This document shows positions 1-8,741 of a DNA stretch of 53,468 nucleotides, in pieces. Under the pieces are notes generated by a model that was not told where the DNA came from, made no database searches, and was given only the letters and a program-made list of their open reading frames with translations. Origin of the DNA: Mycolicibacterium arenosum (GTDB lineage Bacteria > Actinomycetota > Actinomycetes > Mycobacteriales > Mycobacteriaceae); the NCBI RefSeq assembly GCF_024320865.1, contig NZ_JANDBD010000021.1, positions 1 through 53,468 on the forward strand, written 5' to 3'. Numbering within the stretch: the first letter of the stretch is position 1; every line of letters begins with the position of its first letter. A program made the translations under genes and the position numbers.

Positions 1-112
1 CGCACGCGTATCCATCGCCGTCACCTTCTGGGCCATGAACCACTCTGGATCCACCCAGCCCGATCAGGTGTACGCGATGTCCCGAGACATACCCCTGTAC
101 GCGATGTCCTGA
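1..112 (+). other. Possible insertion-sequence remnant at window edge
   Basis: A plus-strand frame is open from the window edge and stops at TGA 110-112, inside the second copy of the end motif. It ends with the residues VYAMS...LYAMS. The right-edge transposase fragment also ends VYAMS because the end motif is read in the same frame. The upstream 20-odd residues are not recognisable and do not resemble the right-edge fragment, so this may be a different element or a chance open frame. Only the motif itself is firm. Confidence 0.25.
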
Positions 113-115
113 GAC
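69..115 (+). repeat. Tandem IS-end motif, left copy pair
   Basis: Two direct copies of TGTACGCGATGTCYYGAGAC lie at 69-88 and 96-115. Each holds a small dyad, ATGTC-N4-GACA(T). The same motif occurs twice, on the opposite strand, at 53353-53398. Paired terminal or subterminal repeats of this kind fit transposase binding sites at the end of an insertion sequence. Confidence 0.7.
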
Positions 116-121
116 TTCACA

Positions 122-135
122 GTGCGCGAGCGCAC
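122..135 (-). terminator. Weak hairpin downstream of the crotonase gene
   Basis: GTGCGC and GCGCAC arms flank a two-base centre about 20 bases beyond the stop of the minus-strand crotonase gene. There is no T-run, so its role as a terminator is only a suggestion. Confidence 0.2.
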
Positions 136-156
136 GGTTATCACGCCGAAATCGCA

Positions 157-906
157 CTAGCGGCCGGTCCACTCCGGTGGTCGCCGCCCGAAGAACGCGT
201 CGATGCCCTCCTGCAGATCGGCCGAACTCATCACTTTGTCGACGGCGTCAGACGTGGCGGCCCACCCCGCCGCGTCGGCCGGCTCGAGTTGGGCGGCGAC
301 GCCCGCGAGAATCGCCTGCACGGCGACGGGTGAGGACAGGCAGACGTCCTCGGCCAGCGCGATCGCCGCGTCGAGTGCGGCACCCGGCGGGGTGACCTCG
401 TTGACGACGCCGAGGTCCTGCGCCCGCTCGGCCGTCAGCTCCGCGCCGGTGATCATCAACTGCTTGGCGACGTGCAGCGGCAGCGCTCGGATGGCCCGGA
501 ACAACGCGCCCGACGACGGGATCAGCCCGCGCCGGGATTCGGGCAGGGCGAACCGCGCGGTCGTCGACGCCACCACCATGTCGCAGGCCAGCGCGATCTC
601 GAATCCGCCGCCGAACGCCGGTCCCTCGACCGCGGCGATCAGCGGCTTGCGGCGTTGCCGCCGGATCAGCCCGTACTCGCCGCCGCGCTCGGTCGTCGCG
701 TCGGCGCCGCCGCTGAGGTCGGTGCCCGCGCTGAACACGTCGGGCGTGCCGGTCAGAACGCCGACCCAGAGCTCGTCGTCGTCATCGAGGGTGTCGAACG
801 CCTCGCTCAGCGCGACGGCCAGTTCGCGGTTCACGGCGTTGCGTTTCTCGGGCCGCTGCATCGCGATCACCAGGATTCGGCCACGCCGCTGCACGTCGAC
901 GATCAT
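157..906 (-). CDS. Enoyl-CoA hydratase/isomerase (crotonase family)
   Basis: A 249-residue crotonase-fold protein, expected to hydrate or isomerise enoyl-CoA thioesters in the cytoplasm. The oxyanion-hole segments are FSAGTDL (about 58-64) and GPAFGGGFE (95-103). E103 and E123 (in LPES) fall where the two catalytic glutamates of classical enoyl-CoA hydratases sit, so it looks catalytically complete. The ATG at 906 has a good AAGGAG ribosome site. It is divergent from the DUF2889 gene across 44 bases. The substrate cannot be told; the nearby lipid genes suggest fatty or branched acyl-CoA. Confidence 0.85.
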   Translation of the reverse strand: MIVDVQRRGRILVIAMQRPEKRNAVNRELAVALSEAFDTLDDDDELWVGVLTGTPDVFSAGTDLSGGADATTERGGEYGLIRRQRRKPLIAAVEGPAFGGGFEIALACDMVVASTTARFALPESRRGLIPSSGALFRAIRALPLHVAKQLMITGAELTAERAQDLGVVNEVTPPGAALDAAIALAEDVCLSSPVAVQAILAGVAAQLEPADAAGWAATSDAVDKVMSSADLQEGIDAFFGRRPPEWTGR

Positions 907-950
907 CAGCTCTCCTTGCCATTGCCGTACCGGAGTGTAAAGGTCCAGGT

Positions 951-1931
951 ATGCCGTTCGTTTCGGACATCGTCGGCCCGCAGCGCCCGGTGCAGCGATG
1001 GCCGATGCCCGCTCCCGGAACGATGCGTCGAACCAGCTCCATCGACACTCAGCCGGACGGCCCCGTGCACCAGGACACCGACCTGCGTGCTCGCGACGTG
1101 CACATCGGCCCGGCCGGGTCCGTCGAGGTGGTCGACGACGTCGTGGTGCGGGCCCGGCTGGCGGACCGGGTGATCGACGACATCGCCGGCGCCGACGCTC
1201 GGCTGGCGGAACTACGCGGCGTACGGGTGGGCCAGGGCTTCCGGGCGAAGGCCGGCGCGCTGCTGGGGTCCGATGTCGACCGCGCGACGCTGCTCAACCT
1301 GCTGCTCGACGACTGGGTGGGGGCCTCGCTGGTGACGGGCTACGGCGTGCAGCACGCCAACATCGTCGCCGGTGAGGAGGAGGAGATGGCCGACGTCGTC
1401 GCCGACCACCTCGCGGGGATCTGCTCCGGCTTCGCACCCGACGCGGCCGCGGTCGACTTCACCAGGCGCACCCTGCTGATGCCGTGCGCACAGGGGCCGG
1501 CCGCGCCGCGACTGGACGGGCTGCATCCCACGGAAGTGCTTCGCGCACACGGGATGCGACGGCTACGACGGATCGATCTCACTCCGGACGGGGCGTTCGA
1601 CGCGCACTTCCGCGACTCCCACGTCGACGGCGACGGGCGGGAGACGATCGTGCACGAGTACACCGTCGTCGGCGAGGTCGACGGCGACACGCGGACCGTC
1701 GCGCGGATCGACGTCGAGGCCAGGGTGTTGCCGTGGCGGGAGTGCCCTGGCGCACTGGGCAGCGCGTCGCGCGTGGTCGGCATGCCGGTCGGGCAGTTAC
1801 GCAACCGGATTCGGACGGAGTTCGTCGGAATCACCACGTGCACTCACCTCAACGACACGCTGCGCTGCCTGGGCGACATCGACGCCCTTATGGACGGCCG
1901 CGAGGCGCGGTCTTCCGTGCTGTCGCCTTAG
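951..1931 (+). CDS. DUF2889 domain protein
   Basis: A 326-residue protein with the DUF2889 pattern: GTMRRTSSID near the N-terminus, an acidic hydrophobic middle, and the C-terminal CTHLND segment before LRCLGDID. The family has no established function; members are found beside acyl-CoA and steroid genes in actinobacteria. No signal peptide or membrane segment is visible. The ATG at 951 has only a weak ribosome site. Its last 44 bases overlap the 3' end of the convergent wax-ester synthase gene. Confidence 0.7.
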   Translation: MPFVSDIVGPQRPVQRWPMPAPGTMRRTSSIDTQPDGPVHQDTDLRARDVHIGPAGSVEVVDDVVVRARLADRVIDDIAGADARLAELRGVRVGQGFRAKAGALLGSDVDRATLLNLLLDDWVGASLVTGYGVQHANIVAGEEEEMADVVADHLAGICSGFAPDAAAVDFTRRTLLMPCAQGPAAPRLDGLHPTEVLRAHGMRRLRRIDLTPDGAFDAHFRDSHVDGDGRETIVHEYTVVGEVDGDTRTVARIDVEARVLPWRECPGALGSASRVVGMPVGQLRNRIRTEFVGITTCTHLNDTLRCLGDIDALMDGREARSSVLSP

Positions 1932-3324
1932 CGGGCTTCGCCAGACCGCCGGCCACCTCGAGTTCGACGAGGGCGGGCTCGATCAGGTCGGCGAGTTGAT
2001 AGATGTCCGAGGCGATCTCGGGCGTGGTGATGAACCCGAAATCGACCGAGTCGCAGTAGCTGAAGCACGTGACGTTGAGTGCGACGTCGAACAGCAGCGG
2101 GCCCACCGGCATCAAGCTGACCACCTTGGCGCCGCCGAGGTAGAGCGGGAAGTTCGGGCCGGGCACGTTGGAGATGACGACGTTCATCGGTGCGATCGAA
2201 CTGCCGATCCCGCTGGCCGCGTAGGCGCGGGATGCCAGCGAGAGCAGCCCCGGCGGAGTGGTCTCGGTGTAGCCCATGATCTGGTGGGCGGTAAGCGCTT
2301 TGGCCATCTCCTTGGCGCCCTGGGTGTAGGCGTAGATCGCCTTGATGCGCTCGGCGGGATCGGCGACGTCGCTGGCGAGCACCACCGTCATGGCCGACAC
2401 CTGGTTGCCGACGCCGTTGTCGGACTCGGACCGCGTGGACACCGGCACCTGCGACACGAGGGACTTCTCGGGGAGTTCCTTGCGCTCCCTCAGGTACTCG
2501 CGCAGGGCGCCGGACACCAGCGCCAGCACGACGTCGTTGAGCTTGACGCCGAAGGCCTCCTTGACCGCCTTGACGCGGTCCAGCGGCACGCGTGTCCCGG
2601 CAACGGCGCGATGCGGTGAGATCGGCGCGTTGAAGCGCACTTTCGGCGCATCGAAGTAGCGGGGCGGCTTGTTGGCGATCCCGCGGACCGCGATCTGCTG
2701 ACGCACGGTCTGCTCGAGCAGTCGGGCGATGCGGTAGGGGGTCTTCACGCCGACGTTGATCAGGCCGTTGACGAACTGCACTTCGCGGCGTGGCACGCCC
2801 ACGCCCACCAGTGATCGGTCCACGTCGACCGCGGGTGGGCGCGGCTCGGGCGTGACGTCGAACAGGATCTCGCTGAGCCCCGCACCCGATACCCCGTCCA
2901 CGACCGAATGGTGCATCTTCGTGACGATCCCGACGTTCCTACCGCCGTCGAGGCCCTCGATGAACCAGAGCTCCCACAGCGGCTTGGACCTGTCGAGCTT
3001 GTACGACATCAGGCGCCCGACCAGTTCGGCGTACTCCTTGCGTCCGCCGGGTGACGGCACCGCGATGCGGCGGATGTGGAAGTCGATGTCGAGGTCCTCG
3101 TCCTCGACGAACCACGGCCGGTCCAACCCCATCGGCGAACCGGCGACGCGCCACCGAAGCTGGGGGAGTTCGGGCAGCCGGCTGGCGACGAGGTCGCGAA
3201 CGAGGTCGAAGCTGAAGTTCGGGGCGTCGGACGGGTCGATGATGGCTGACGCCCCGATGTGCATGTGCCAGCTGTCGGTTTCAGCGAACCAGAACGCTGC
3301 GTCAACACTGGAGAGCCGGCTCAT
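1888..3324 (-). CDS. Wax ester synthase/diacylglycerol acyltransferase (WS/DGAT)
   Basis: A 478-residue member of the WS/DGAT family, which transfers an acyl group from acyl-CoA to diacylglycerol or a fatty alcohol to make storage lipid. The acyltransferase motif HHSVVDG lies at 138-144. The typical MSRLSSVDAAFWFAE start, the NDVVLALVSGALR segment, and the C-terminal SNVPGP and LYLGGAK segments are also present. The tail from about 455 is lysine- and proline-rich. Length matches the mycobacterial paralogues. Which paralogue it is cannot be decided by eye. The gene lies on its own strand between two plus-strand genes. Confidence 0.9.
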   Translation of the reverse strand: MSRLSSVDAAFWFAETDSWHMHIGASAIIDPSDAPNFSFDLVRDLVASRLPELPQLRWRVAGSPMGLDRPWFVEDEDLDIDFHIRRIAVPSPGGRKEYAELVGRLMSYKLDRSKPLWELWFIEGLDGGRNVGIVTKMHHSVVDGVSGAGLSEILFDVTPEPRPPAVDVDRSLVGVGVPRREVQFVNGLINVGVKTPYRIARLLEQTVRQQIAVRGIANKPPRYFDAPKVRFNAPISPHRAVAGTRVPLDRVKAVKEAFGVKLNDVVLALVSGALREYLRERKELPEKSLVSQVPVSTRSESDNGVGNQVSAMTVVLASDVADPAERIKAIYAYTQGAKEMAKALTAHQIMGYTETTPPGLLSLASRAYAASGIGSSIAPMNVVISNVPGPNFPLYLGGAKVVSLMPVGPLLFDVALNVTCFSYCDSVDFGFITTPEIASDIYQLADLIEPALVELEVAGGLAKPAKATARKTAPRGRP

Positions 3325-3457
3325 GAGGGGGAAGCGTACGGAAAACCTCCGTCATAAGGCACGTTATGCAGCAAGGCGTGCAGCGTCAGCGAATACCACC
3401 GCGATGACGTCCGGGCTGCGCTCGGATCCGTGGCGGGTGTCGGGTAGGAACATTGAG

Positions 3458-4246
3458 GTGACCAATGCTCTGTTCGCCCGCGACGGCGCAACCCTGACCC
3501 CGCGACGCTCGGCGAAGGGTGGCTGGGGCGAGATGGTCAGCGGCCACGCCGTCGGCGGCCTGCTGGGCTGGGCGGTCGAACGTGAAGTCGACGATGCCGA
3601 CATGCAACCGGCGCGCTTCACCGTCGACCTGCCGAGGCCCACTGCGCTGGCGCCGATCGAGGTGCAGACGCGAGTGCTGCGCGACGGTAAGCGACTGAAG
3701 CTCGTCGAGGCGTCGCTCGAGCAGCAGGGCGTCGAGGTGGCCCGCGCGTCGGCGCTGTTCCTGCGGCGCTGCGAGCAGCCGCCGGGTGAGGTCTGGACGG
3801 AGCCCGTGGACATGCCGCCGGTGCCGCCGGACGACGAGATCGCGAACGCGTCGCTGTTCGTGCGCACCTACGGCTGGGGCGTGCCCGTCCAGCGGCCGGA
3901 TCCCGACTGGGCGGCCACCGGCACCAAGTACACGTGGCTCAATCTGGAGCAACCCGTCGTCGACGGAGACCCGCTGACCCCCTTCACGCGCGCGGCGATG
4001 GCCGGCGATATCACTGCCTCCCTGGCGAATTGGGGTTCGGCGGGCCTGCAGTACATCAACGCCGACTACACCATCACGTTGGCTCGGCTACCCGAGGGTG
4101 CGGTGCTCGGGATGGCGTCGCACAGCCACCTAAGCCATGACGGGGTGGCAACGGGAACGGCCACGCTGGTGGACCTGCAGGGTGCCGTCGGGTCGTGTGT
4201 CGCCGTCGCGGTGGCGCACTCGGGGTTCAACCCGCCGCCGGCCTAG
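3458..4246 (+). CDS. Acyl-CoA thioesterase-like double hot-dog protein
   Basis: A 262-residue protein resembling TesB-type acyl-CoA thioesterases. It has an N-terminal half with FTVDLPRPTALAPIEVQTRVLRDG and RLKLVEASL, and a C-terminal half with ADYTITLARLP, SHLSHDGVATGTATLVD. The frame is open far upstream, but homology begins at TNALFARDG, so GTG 3458 is chosen, with AGGA about ten bases upstream. It starts about 130 bases from the start of the divergent WS/DGAT gene. Its stop shares the four bases CTAG with the stop of the convergent alcohol dehydrogenase gene. The exact substrate is unknown. Confidence 0.7.
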   Translation: MTNALFARDGATLTPRRSAKGGWGEMVSGHAVGGLLGWAVEREVDDADMQPARFTVDLPRPTALAPIEVQTRVLRDGKRLKLVEASLEQQGVEVARASALFLRRCEQPPGEVWTEPVDMPPVPPDDEIANASLFVRTYGWGVPVQRPDPDWAATGTKYTWLNLEQPVVDGDPLTPFTRAAMAGDITASLANWGSAGLQYINADYTITLARLPEGAVLGMASHSHLSHDGVATGTATLVDLQGAVGSCVAVAVAHSGFNPPPA

Positions 4247-5403
4247 AATTCGAGCACACCGCGAATGTTCCTGCCGGCACGCAGATCCCGCATCGCCTCG
4301 TTGATGTCGTTCAACGGATACCTCCTCGTCACCAACTCGTCCAGTTTGAGGGTGCCCGCCTCGTACATCGACAGCAACCGCGGCATGGCCTCCCGCGGGT
4401 TCATCTCGCCGTAGAGCACGCCCTTCAGCGTCTTGCAGGAACTGACCATGTCGGTCAGCATCAGCGGGACCATCACGTCGGTGATCTTCGCCATGCCGGT
4501 GAGCACACAGACGCCGCCCTTGCGCAGCAGCATCATCGCGACCATCACCATGTCGGCGGGTACCACACCCGGCGTGATGACCACCCGGTCGGCCATCACA
4601 CCCCAGGTGAGTTTCCTGACCAATCCCAGTGCGGCCTCCGCGTCCACCGCGGTGTGCGTGGCACCGAAGTTCGGTGCCGCTTCGCGCTTGAACTCGTTCG
4701 GGTCGACCGCGACGACGTGTTTAGCCCCGGCGGCCTTCGCGCCCTGGACGGCGTTCATGCCGATGCCGCCCACCCCGATGACGACGACAGTGTCGCCGAT
4801 CTCGGTGCCCGCGGCGACGGATCCGGAGCCGAAACCCGTTGTCACACCGCAGGACACCAGCGACGCCGCCTCCAGCGGAATCCAGTCGTGCACCTTCACC
4901 AGCGAACGTTCGGAGGCGACGACGTACTCGGCGAACGTGCCGACCTGCATCATGGCCATCAGGTCCTCGTCACCGAGATGGCGGCGACACGTCCCGTCCG
5001 TGGTCATGGCCTTGCTGTAGATGTGAGCGCCGACGTCGCACAGGTACGTGTGCCCGGTGACGCAGAATCGACAACTGCCGCACGCCGGGAAGAACGAGAC
5101 GGCCACGTGGTCACCGGGTTCGAGCGAGGTGACGCCGGGTCCCACCTCTTCGACGGCGCCGGCGCCCTCATGCCCCCCGAGAAGCGGAAACCACTCGGGC
5201 ACCGGCACTCCGGACGCCCGCATCATCTCCTCCATGTCGGCGGTGGGCACACTGTCGCCGGTGTGGAAGTGCTCGTCGGAATGGCAGACGCCCGCGTACG
5301 CCATCTTGACCAGTACCTCGCCCGCCCGCGGCGGGTCCAGGTCGATCTCGGTGACCTCCCAGTCGATGCCGACTCCGCGCAACACCGCCGCTGAGCACTT
5401 CAT
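4243..5403 (-). CDS. NDMA-dependent (mycofactocin-type) zinc alcohol dehydrogenase
   Basis: A 386-residue medium-chain zinc alcohol dehydrogenase. C40, H78-E79 (GGHEGAG) and the SCGVTTG cysteine fit the catalytic zinc site. C108, C111, C114 and C122 form the structural zinc lobe. VIGVGGIGMNAVQG is the nucleotide-binding turn. The long insert around residues 52-70 and the CRRHLGDEDLM segment are typical of the actinobacterial NDMA-dependent class, which holds its NAD tightly and is thought to pass electrons to mycofactocin. The ATG overlaps the upstream TetR stop as ATGA. It is the last gene of a nine-gene operon and probably oxidises a primary alcohol made by the P450. Confidence 0.85.
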   Translation of the reverse strand: MKCSAAVLRGVGIDWEVTEIDLDPPRAGEVLVKMAYAGVCHSDEHFHTGDSVPTADMEEMMRASGVPVPEWFPLLGGHEGAGAVEEVGPGVTSLEPGDHVAVSFFPACGSCRFCVTGHTYLCDVGAHIYSKAMTTDGTCRRHLGDEDLMAMMQVGTFAEYVVASERSLVKVHDWIPLEAASLVSCGVTTGFGSGSVAAGTEIGDTVVVIGVGGIGMNAVQGAKAAGAKHVVAVDPNEFKREAAPNFGATHTAVDAEAALGLVRKLTWGVMADRVVITPGVVPADMVMVAMMLLRKGGVCVLTGMAKITDVMVPLMLTDMVSSCKTLKGVLYGEMNPREAMPRLLSMYEAGTLKLDELVTRRYPLNDINEAMRDLRAGRNIRGVLEF

Positions 5404-6002
5404 CGGCGTCGCGGCTTGTCGCCGACGAAACCGCGAACCACGAAGGGCCGCACGAACTCCGCCACCGCCTGGTCGCTGTTCGCCTCCAGCCGCGGCGACG
5501 GGGTGGTGAACAGGGAGAAGAGCATTCGCGCGAACCACTCGCCGGCCGCGGCGACATCGAGGTCGCCGCGCACCTCACCGGTCAAGCGCGCGGCGGCCAG
5601 ATACGGTGCGAAGAAGTCGGCGCACTCCTGCAGCAGCGTCGCGGCGTTCTTCGTCATCATGACGCTGACCTCGTCACTGTCGAAGTACGGTTCGGGTGCG
5701 ACCACTTGGCGCGCCTGGGTGACGAAGACGGCGGCCCGCACCAACTTGTCCTCGAGCGTGCTGCCGCCTTCGCGGTCGATGGCCTTCACCATGTTGCGGT
5801 AGAAGCGCTGCGACGCCGACTCCGCGCACGCTTCGACGACGGACTCCTTATCGCGGAAGTACTCGTAGACCGTGCTGCGGGAAACCGAGGCGGCTCTGGC
5901 GATGTCGACCATGGTGGTCTTGCGCAAGCCCATGGTGCGGAAGCACGTGAAGGCGGCCGAGATGATGATCTCTCGGGTGTCTGTCTCGGCGATCTGTGTC
6001 AT
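5400..6002 (-). CDS. TetR-family regulator inside the side-chain operon
   Basis: A 200-residue TetR regulator. The DNA-binding helix-turn-helix covers about residues 10-58 (SAAFTCFRTMGLRKTTMVDIA, then SVSRSTVYEYFRDKES). The rest is a ligand-binding helical domain without a recognisable signature. It begins one base after the stop of the Ltp2-like gene and overlaps the next gene by ATGA, so it is translated with the pathway it may control. An acyl-CoA or sterol-like intermediate is a reasonable ligand guess. A candidate operator is the dyad in the divergent promoter at 12128-12140. Confidence 0.85.
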   Translation of the reverse strand: MTQIAETDTREIIISAAFTCFRTMGLRKTTMVDIARAASVSRSTVYEYFRDKESVVEACAESASQRFYRNMVKAIDREGGSTLEDKLVRAAVFVTQARQVVAPEPYFDSDEVSVMMTKNAATLLQECADFFAPYLAAARLTGEVRGDLDVAAAGEWFARMLFSLFTTPSPRLEANSDQAVAEFVRPFVVRGFVGDKPRRR

Positions 6003-6003
6003 G

Positions 6004-7173
6004 TCAGTCGGGGGTGGACAGTATCAGGGCGCTGGTCGGGACGCCGGTCCCCGACGTCACCAGCACGTTGGTGACGTCCTCGACCTGGTTGTAGGAGGTC
6101 CCGCGCACCTGTCGAACGCCCTCCGTGATGCCGTTCATGCCGTGGATGTACGCCTCGCCCAGTAGGCCCCCGTTGGTGTTGATCGGCAGTCCGCCTCCGA
6201 GCGAGAGGTTCTCGACCGTGGCGTAGTCCTTCGCCTCACCCCGGCCGCAGAACCCGAGTTCCTCCAGCTGGGAGAAGACGAAGGGGGTGAAGTGGTCGTA
6301 CAGGAACGCGGTCTGGATGTCCTCGGGCCCCAGACCCGAATCGCGCCAGAGCTTTCGGGCGACGACGCCCATTTCGGGAAGGCCGGTGATGTCGGCGCGG
6401 TAGTAGCTGGTCATCATCTCGCCGTCCGGTGCGGCGCCCTGTGCCGCCGCGGTGATGACGGCGGGGCGCTGGGCCAGATCGCGAGCCCGCTCGGTGCTGG
6501 TGACGACGAGGGCGACGCCGCCGTCGCTCTCCTGACAGCAGTCCAGCAGCCGCAGGACGGGTTCGACGATCCAGCGCGAGTTCTGGTGCTCCTCGAGCGT
6601 GATGGGACGCTCGTAGAACCAGGCGTCGGGATTGCGTGCGGCGTGGGCGCGATCCACCACCGAGATGCGGCCGAAGTCGGCGTTCGTCACGCCGTACGTC
6701 GACATGTACCGCTGGGCGTGCAGCGCCACCCAGCCCGCGGGTGTCAGCAGCCCGAACGGCGCGTAGGGAGCCAGCCACAGCGGCGTCGTGCTACCGGTGC
6801 GAGAGGCGCCGCCGAAGCGAAAGCCGGAGCGCTCGTTGAACGCGCGGTAGCAGACCACCGTCGAGGCCATCCCCGTCGCGACGGCCATCGCGGCCTGGAC
6901 CACCGTGCCCGCCGCCGCACCGCCGCCATGCGGCACCCTGGAGAAGAACGTGAGCTCGCCGATCCCGACGTTTCGGGCGACCTCGATCTCCTCGTTGGCG
7001 TCGATGGTGAACGTGACCATGCCGTCCACTTCGGCGGGCGACACCCCGGCGTCGCGGAGTGCCGCCTTCACGGCCTCGCACGCCAGTTGCAGTTCGGTGC
7101 GCCCGGACTCCTTGGAGAACTCGGTCTGGCCGATCCCGACGATCGCGGCGGCGCCGGACAGCGTCCTGCTCAT
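6004..7173 (-). CDS. Ltp2-like thiolase-fold protein (probable retro-aldolase subunit)
   Basis: A 389-residue thiolase-superfamily protein of the lipid-transfer/SCP-x type. The position of the nucleophilic cysteine of true thiolases reads HGGGAAAG here, so the Cys is absent. The C-terminal NTNGGLLGEAYIHGMNG segment keeps the tyrosine that is catalytic in Ltp2. Ltp2 works as an aldolase with a DUF35 partner in cholesterol side-chain breakdown, and a DUF35 gene lies three genes upstream. The longer open frame starts in MaoC shadow sequence; ATG 7173 overlaps the MaoC stop as ATGA. I infer cleavage of a branched hydroxyacyl-CoA. Confidence 0.8.
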   Translation of the reverse strand: MSRTLSGAAAIVGIGQTEFSKESGRTELQLACEAVKAALRDAGVSPAEVDGMVTFTIDANEEIEVARNVGIGELTFFSRVPHGGGAAAGTVVQAAMAVATGMASTVVCYRAFNERSGFRFGGASRTGSTTPLWLAPYAPFGLLTPAGWVALHAQRYMSTYGVTNADFGRISVVDRAHAARNPDAWFYERPITLEEHQNSRWIVEPVLRLLDCCQESDGGVALVVTSTERARDLAQRPAVITAAAQGAAPDGEMMTSYYRADITGLPEMGVVARKLWRDSGLGPEDIQTAFLYDHFTPFVFSQLEELGFCGRGEAKDYATVENLSLGGGLPINTNGGLLGEAYIHGMNGITEGVRQVRGTSYNQVEDVTNVLVTSGTGVPTSALILSTPD

Positions 7174-7616
7174 CCGCCCACTCGATCGTCGAGCAGGCTG
7201 ATCACCGCGGTACCCGAGACATGCTCTCCGATCGAGGTTTTCGCGGAGAACGACACGCTGACCAGGCCCTCGCCGTCGACGCCTGCCGTGACGTCGGTGA
7301 CCGCTCCGGTGAACACCAGCGGATCGTCGGGGAACGACGGGGTGCCGAGTCGGATCGCGAGGTTCGTCACCATCGCCTCCGGACCCGCCCAGTCGGTGAG
7401 GAACCGCACGCACAGTCCGTTGGTGGACAGGATGTTCATGAAGATGTTCGGTGACCCCTGGCGCTTCGCGAACGCCGGATCGTGGTGCACGGGCATGTAA
7501 TCACGGGAGGCGATGGCACCGGCGACGATCACGGTCGCGGTCACCGGTACCTCGAGCGGCGTCACCTCGTCACCGACCCGGATGGTGCGCCAGTCGAGCG
7601 TGGTGAGTGTGGTCAT
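7170..7616 (-). CDS. MaoC-like hot-dog dehydratase (ChsH1-like)
   Basis: A 148-residue single hot-dog protein. The hydratase-2 motif is SRDYMPVHHDPAFAKRQG, with D39 and H44/H45 as the likely catalytic pair. It is short, as are the subunits that pair with a second hot-dog protein to make an enoyl-CoA hydratase, such as ChsH1 with ChsH2. The likely partner is the 179-residue hot-dog protein at 9173-9712. Start and stop both overlap neighbours as ATGA, so it is coupled to the dehydrogenase before it and the Ltp2-like gene after it. Confidence 0.8.
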   Translation of the reverse strand: MTTLTTLDWRTIRVGDEVTPLEVPVTATVIVAGAIASRDYMPVHHDPAFAKRQGSPNIFMNILSTNGLCVRFLTDWAGPEAMVTNLAIRLGTPSFPDDPLVFTGAVTDVTAGVDGEGLVSVSFSAKTSIGEHVSGTAVISLLDDRVGG

Positions 7617-8731
7617 GGTCGGTCCCCTTCGCCGGACGGGTAGGAGTGTGCGAGGGCGGCGAGATGTGCACTGGCCGAGCCGAATGCGAGCTCGTTGTGC
7701 TTGGCGGCGAGGAAGTACCGGAACAGCGGGTAGCTGACGTCGATGCCGATTCCGCCGTGTACTTGCTGGGCGGTGGCGACGACGCGCTGGCCGGCTTCGG
7801 CCGCCCAGAACTTCGCGATGTGGGCCGCGCGATCGGCGGACCGGCCCTCAGACAGCAGCCACGCAGCGTGCCAGGTGGTCCAGCGGATGGCCTCGACGTC
7901 GATGAAGGCGTCGGCCATCCGCTGCTGCACCGCCTGGAAGCTGCCGATCGGCCTGCCGAACTGCTCACGGCCCGTCGTGTAGGCCGCGGCGATCCGCAGC
8001 GCTCGCTCGGCGACGCCGAGTTGCAGCGCGCACACGCCGACAAGCGCGCGTTCGTGCAGTGCGGTGAGCATCCCCGCGCCGTCGCCCTCGATCCGATCCG
8101 CCGCCGTCGCCCCGTCGAACTCGATATCGGCGTGCGGCTCCCCGCCGGTCACGGGGGCCGGCCGAACCTCGACACCGCGGGCGTGGAGATCGACGAGGAA
8201 CAGGCCGGGACCGTCATCGGTGCGCGCCGAAACCACTGCGGTGTCGGCGATCCGCGCAGCAGGCACCAGATCCTTGACGCCGTCGATCCGCCACCCGGAG
8301 CCGTCGCGGCGTGCGATGCTGACGGGGACCGTCGGATTCGACCGCCCCGGCTCCGAGAGCGCGGCGGTCAGCAGGCGATCACCGGTGGTGACGTCGGTCA
8401 GGTAGCGCACCTGCTGCTCGGTGGTGCCGTGCCGGGTGATGGCGTCGGCGCCGAGCAGGAGTGTGGCGTACACGGGCACGGGCGCGACGCTCCAGCCGAC
8501 TTCGGCGAGGAGCAGTCCGAGCTCGAGGAATCCGCCGCCGCTGCCGCCGACGGATTCGGGCAGCGCGATGCCGAGCAGGTCCGCACTCGCCAGGTCCTTC
8601 CACAGGGCCGCGTCGTAGCGGACGTCGCCCGCTTCGAGCTCGGTCAGCCGCTCCGGGGTGGCGTGTCGCTCGAACAGTCCGCGTGCGACCTCGGCGAGGG
8701 TCTGCTGATCGTCGGTGAAGGTGAAGTCCAT
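7613..8731 (-). CDS. Acyl-CoA dehydrogenase, degenerate FadE28-type subunit
   Basis: A 372-residue acyl-CoA dehydrogenase. It lacks the usual TEPxAGSD flavin-region signature (here ALSEPGRSNPTVP) but keeps the C-terminal half well: GREQFGRPIGSFQAVQ, then QVHGGIGIDVSYPLFRYF. This split of motifs is typical of the heteromeric alpha2-beta2 enzymes that act on steroid side chains, each subunit supplying part of the active site. The complementary subunit is at 9709-10896. ATG 8731 is chosen because homology starts at MDFTFTDDQ; it lies 10 bases past the DUF35 stop. No clear ribosome site is seen. Confidence 0.85.
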   Translation of the reverse strand: MDFTFTDDQQTLAEVARGLFERHATPERLTELEAGDVRYDAALWKDLASADLLGIALPESVGGSGGGFLELGLLLAEVGWSVAPVPVYATLLLGADAITRHGTTEQQVRYLTDVTTGDRLLTAALSEPGRSNPTVPVSIARRDGSGWRIDGVKDLVPAARIADTAVVSARTDDGPGLFLVDLHARGVEVRPAPVTGGEPHADIEFDGATAADRIEGDGAGMLTALHERALVGVCALQLGVAERALRIAAAYTTGREQFGRPIGSFQAVQQRMADAFIDVEAIRWTTWHAAWLLSEGRSADRAAHIAKFWAAEAGQRVVATAQQVHGGIGIDVSYPLFRYFLAAKHNELAFGSASAHLAALAHSYPSGEGDRP

Positions 8732-8741
8732 GGGGGAGTGC

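Noticed and set aside
2756..3457. N-terminal extension of the thioesterase frame
   Set aside because: It runs antisense through the WS/DGAT gene and has shadow-like composition; family similarity begins at GTG 3458.
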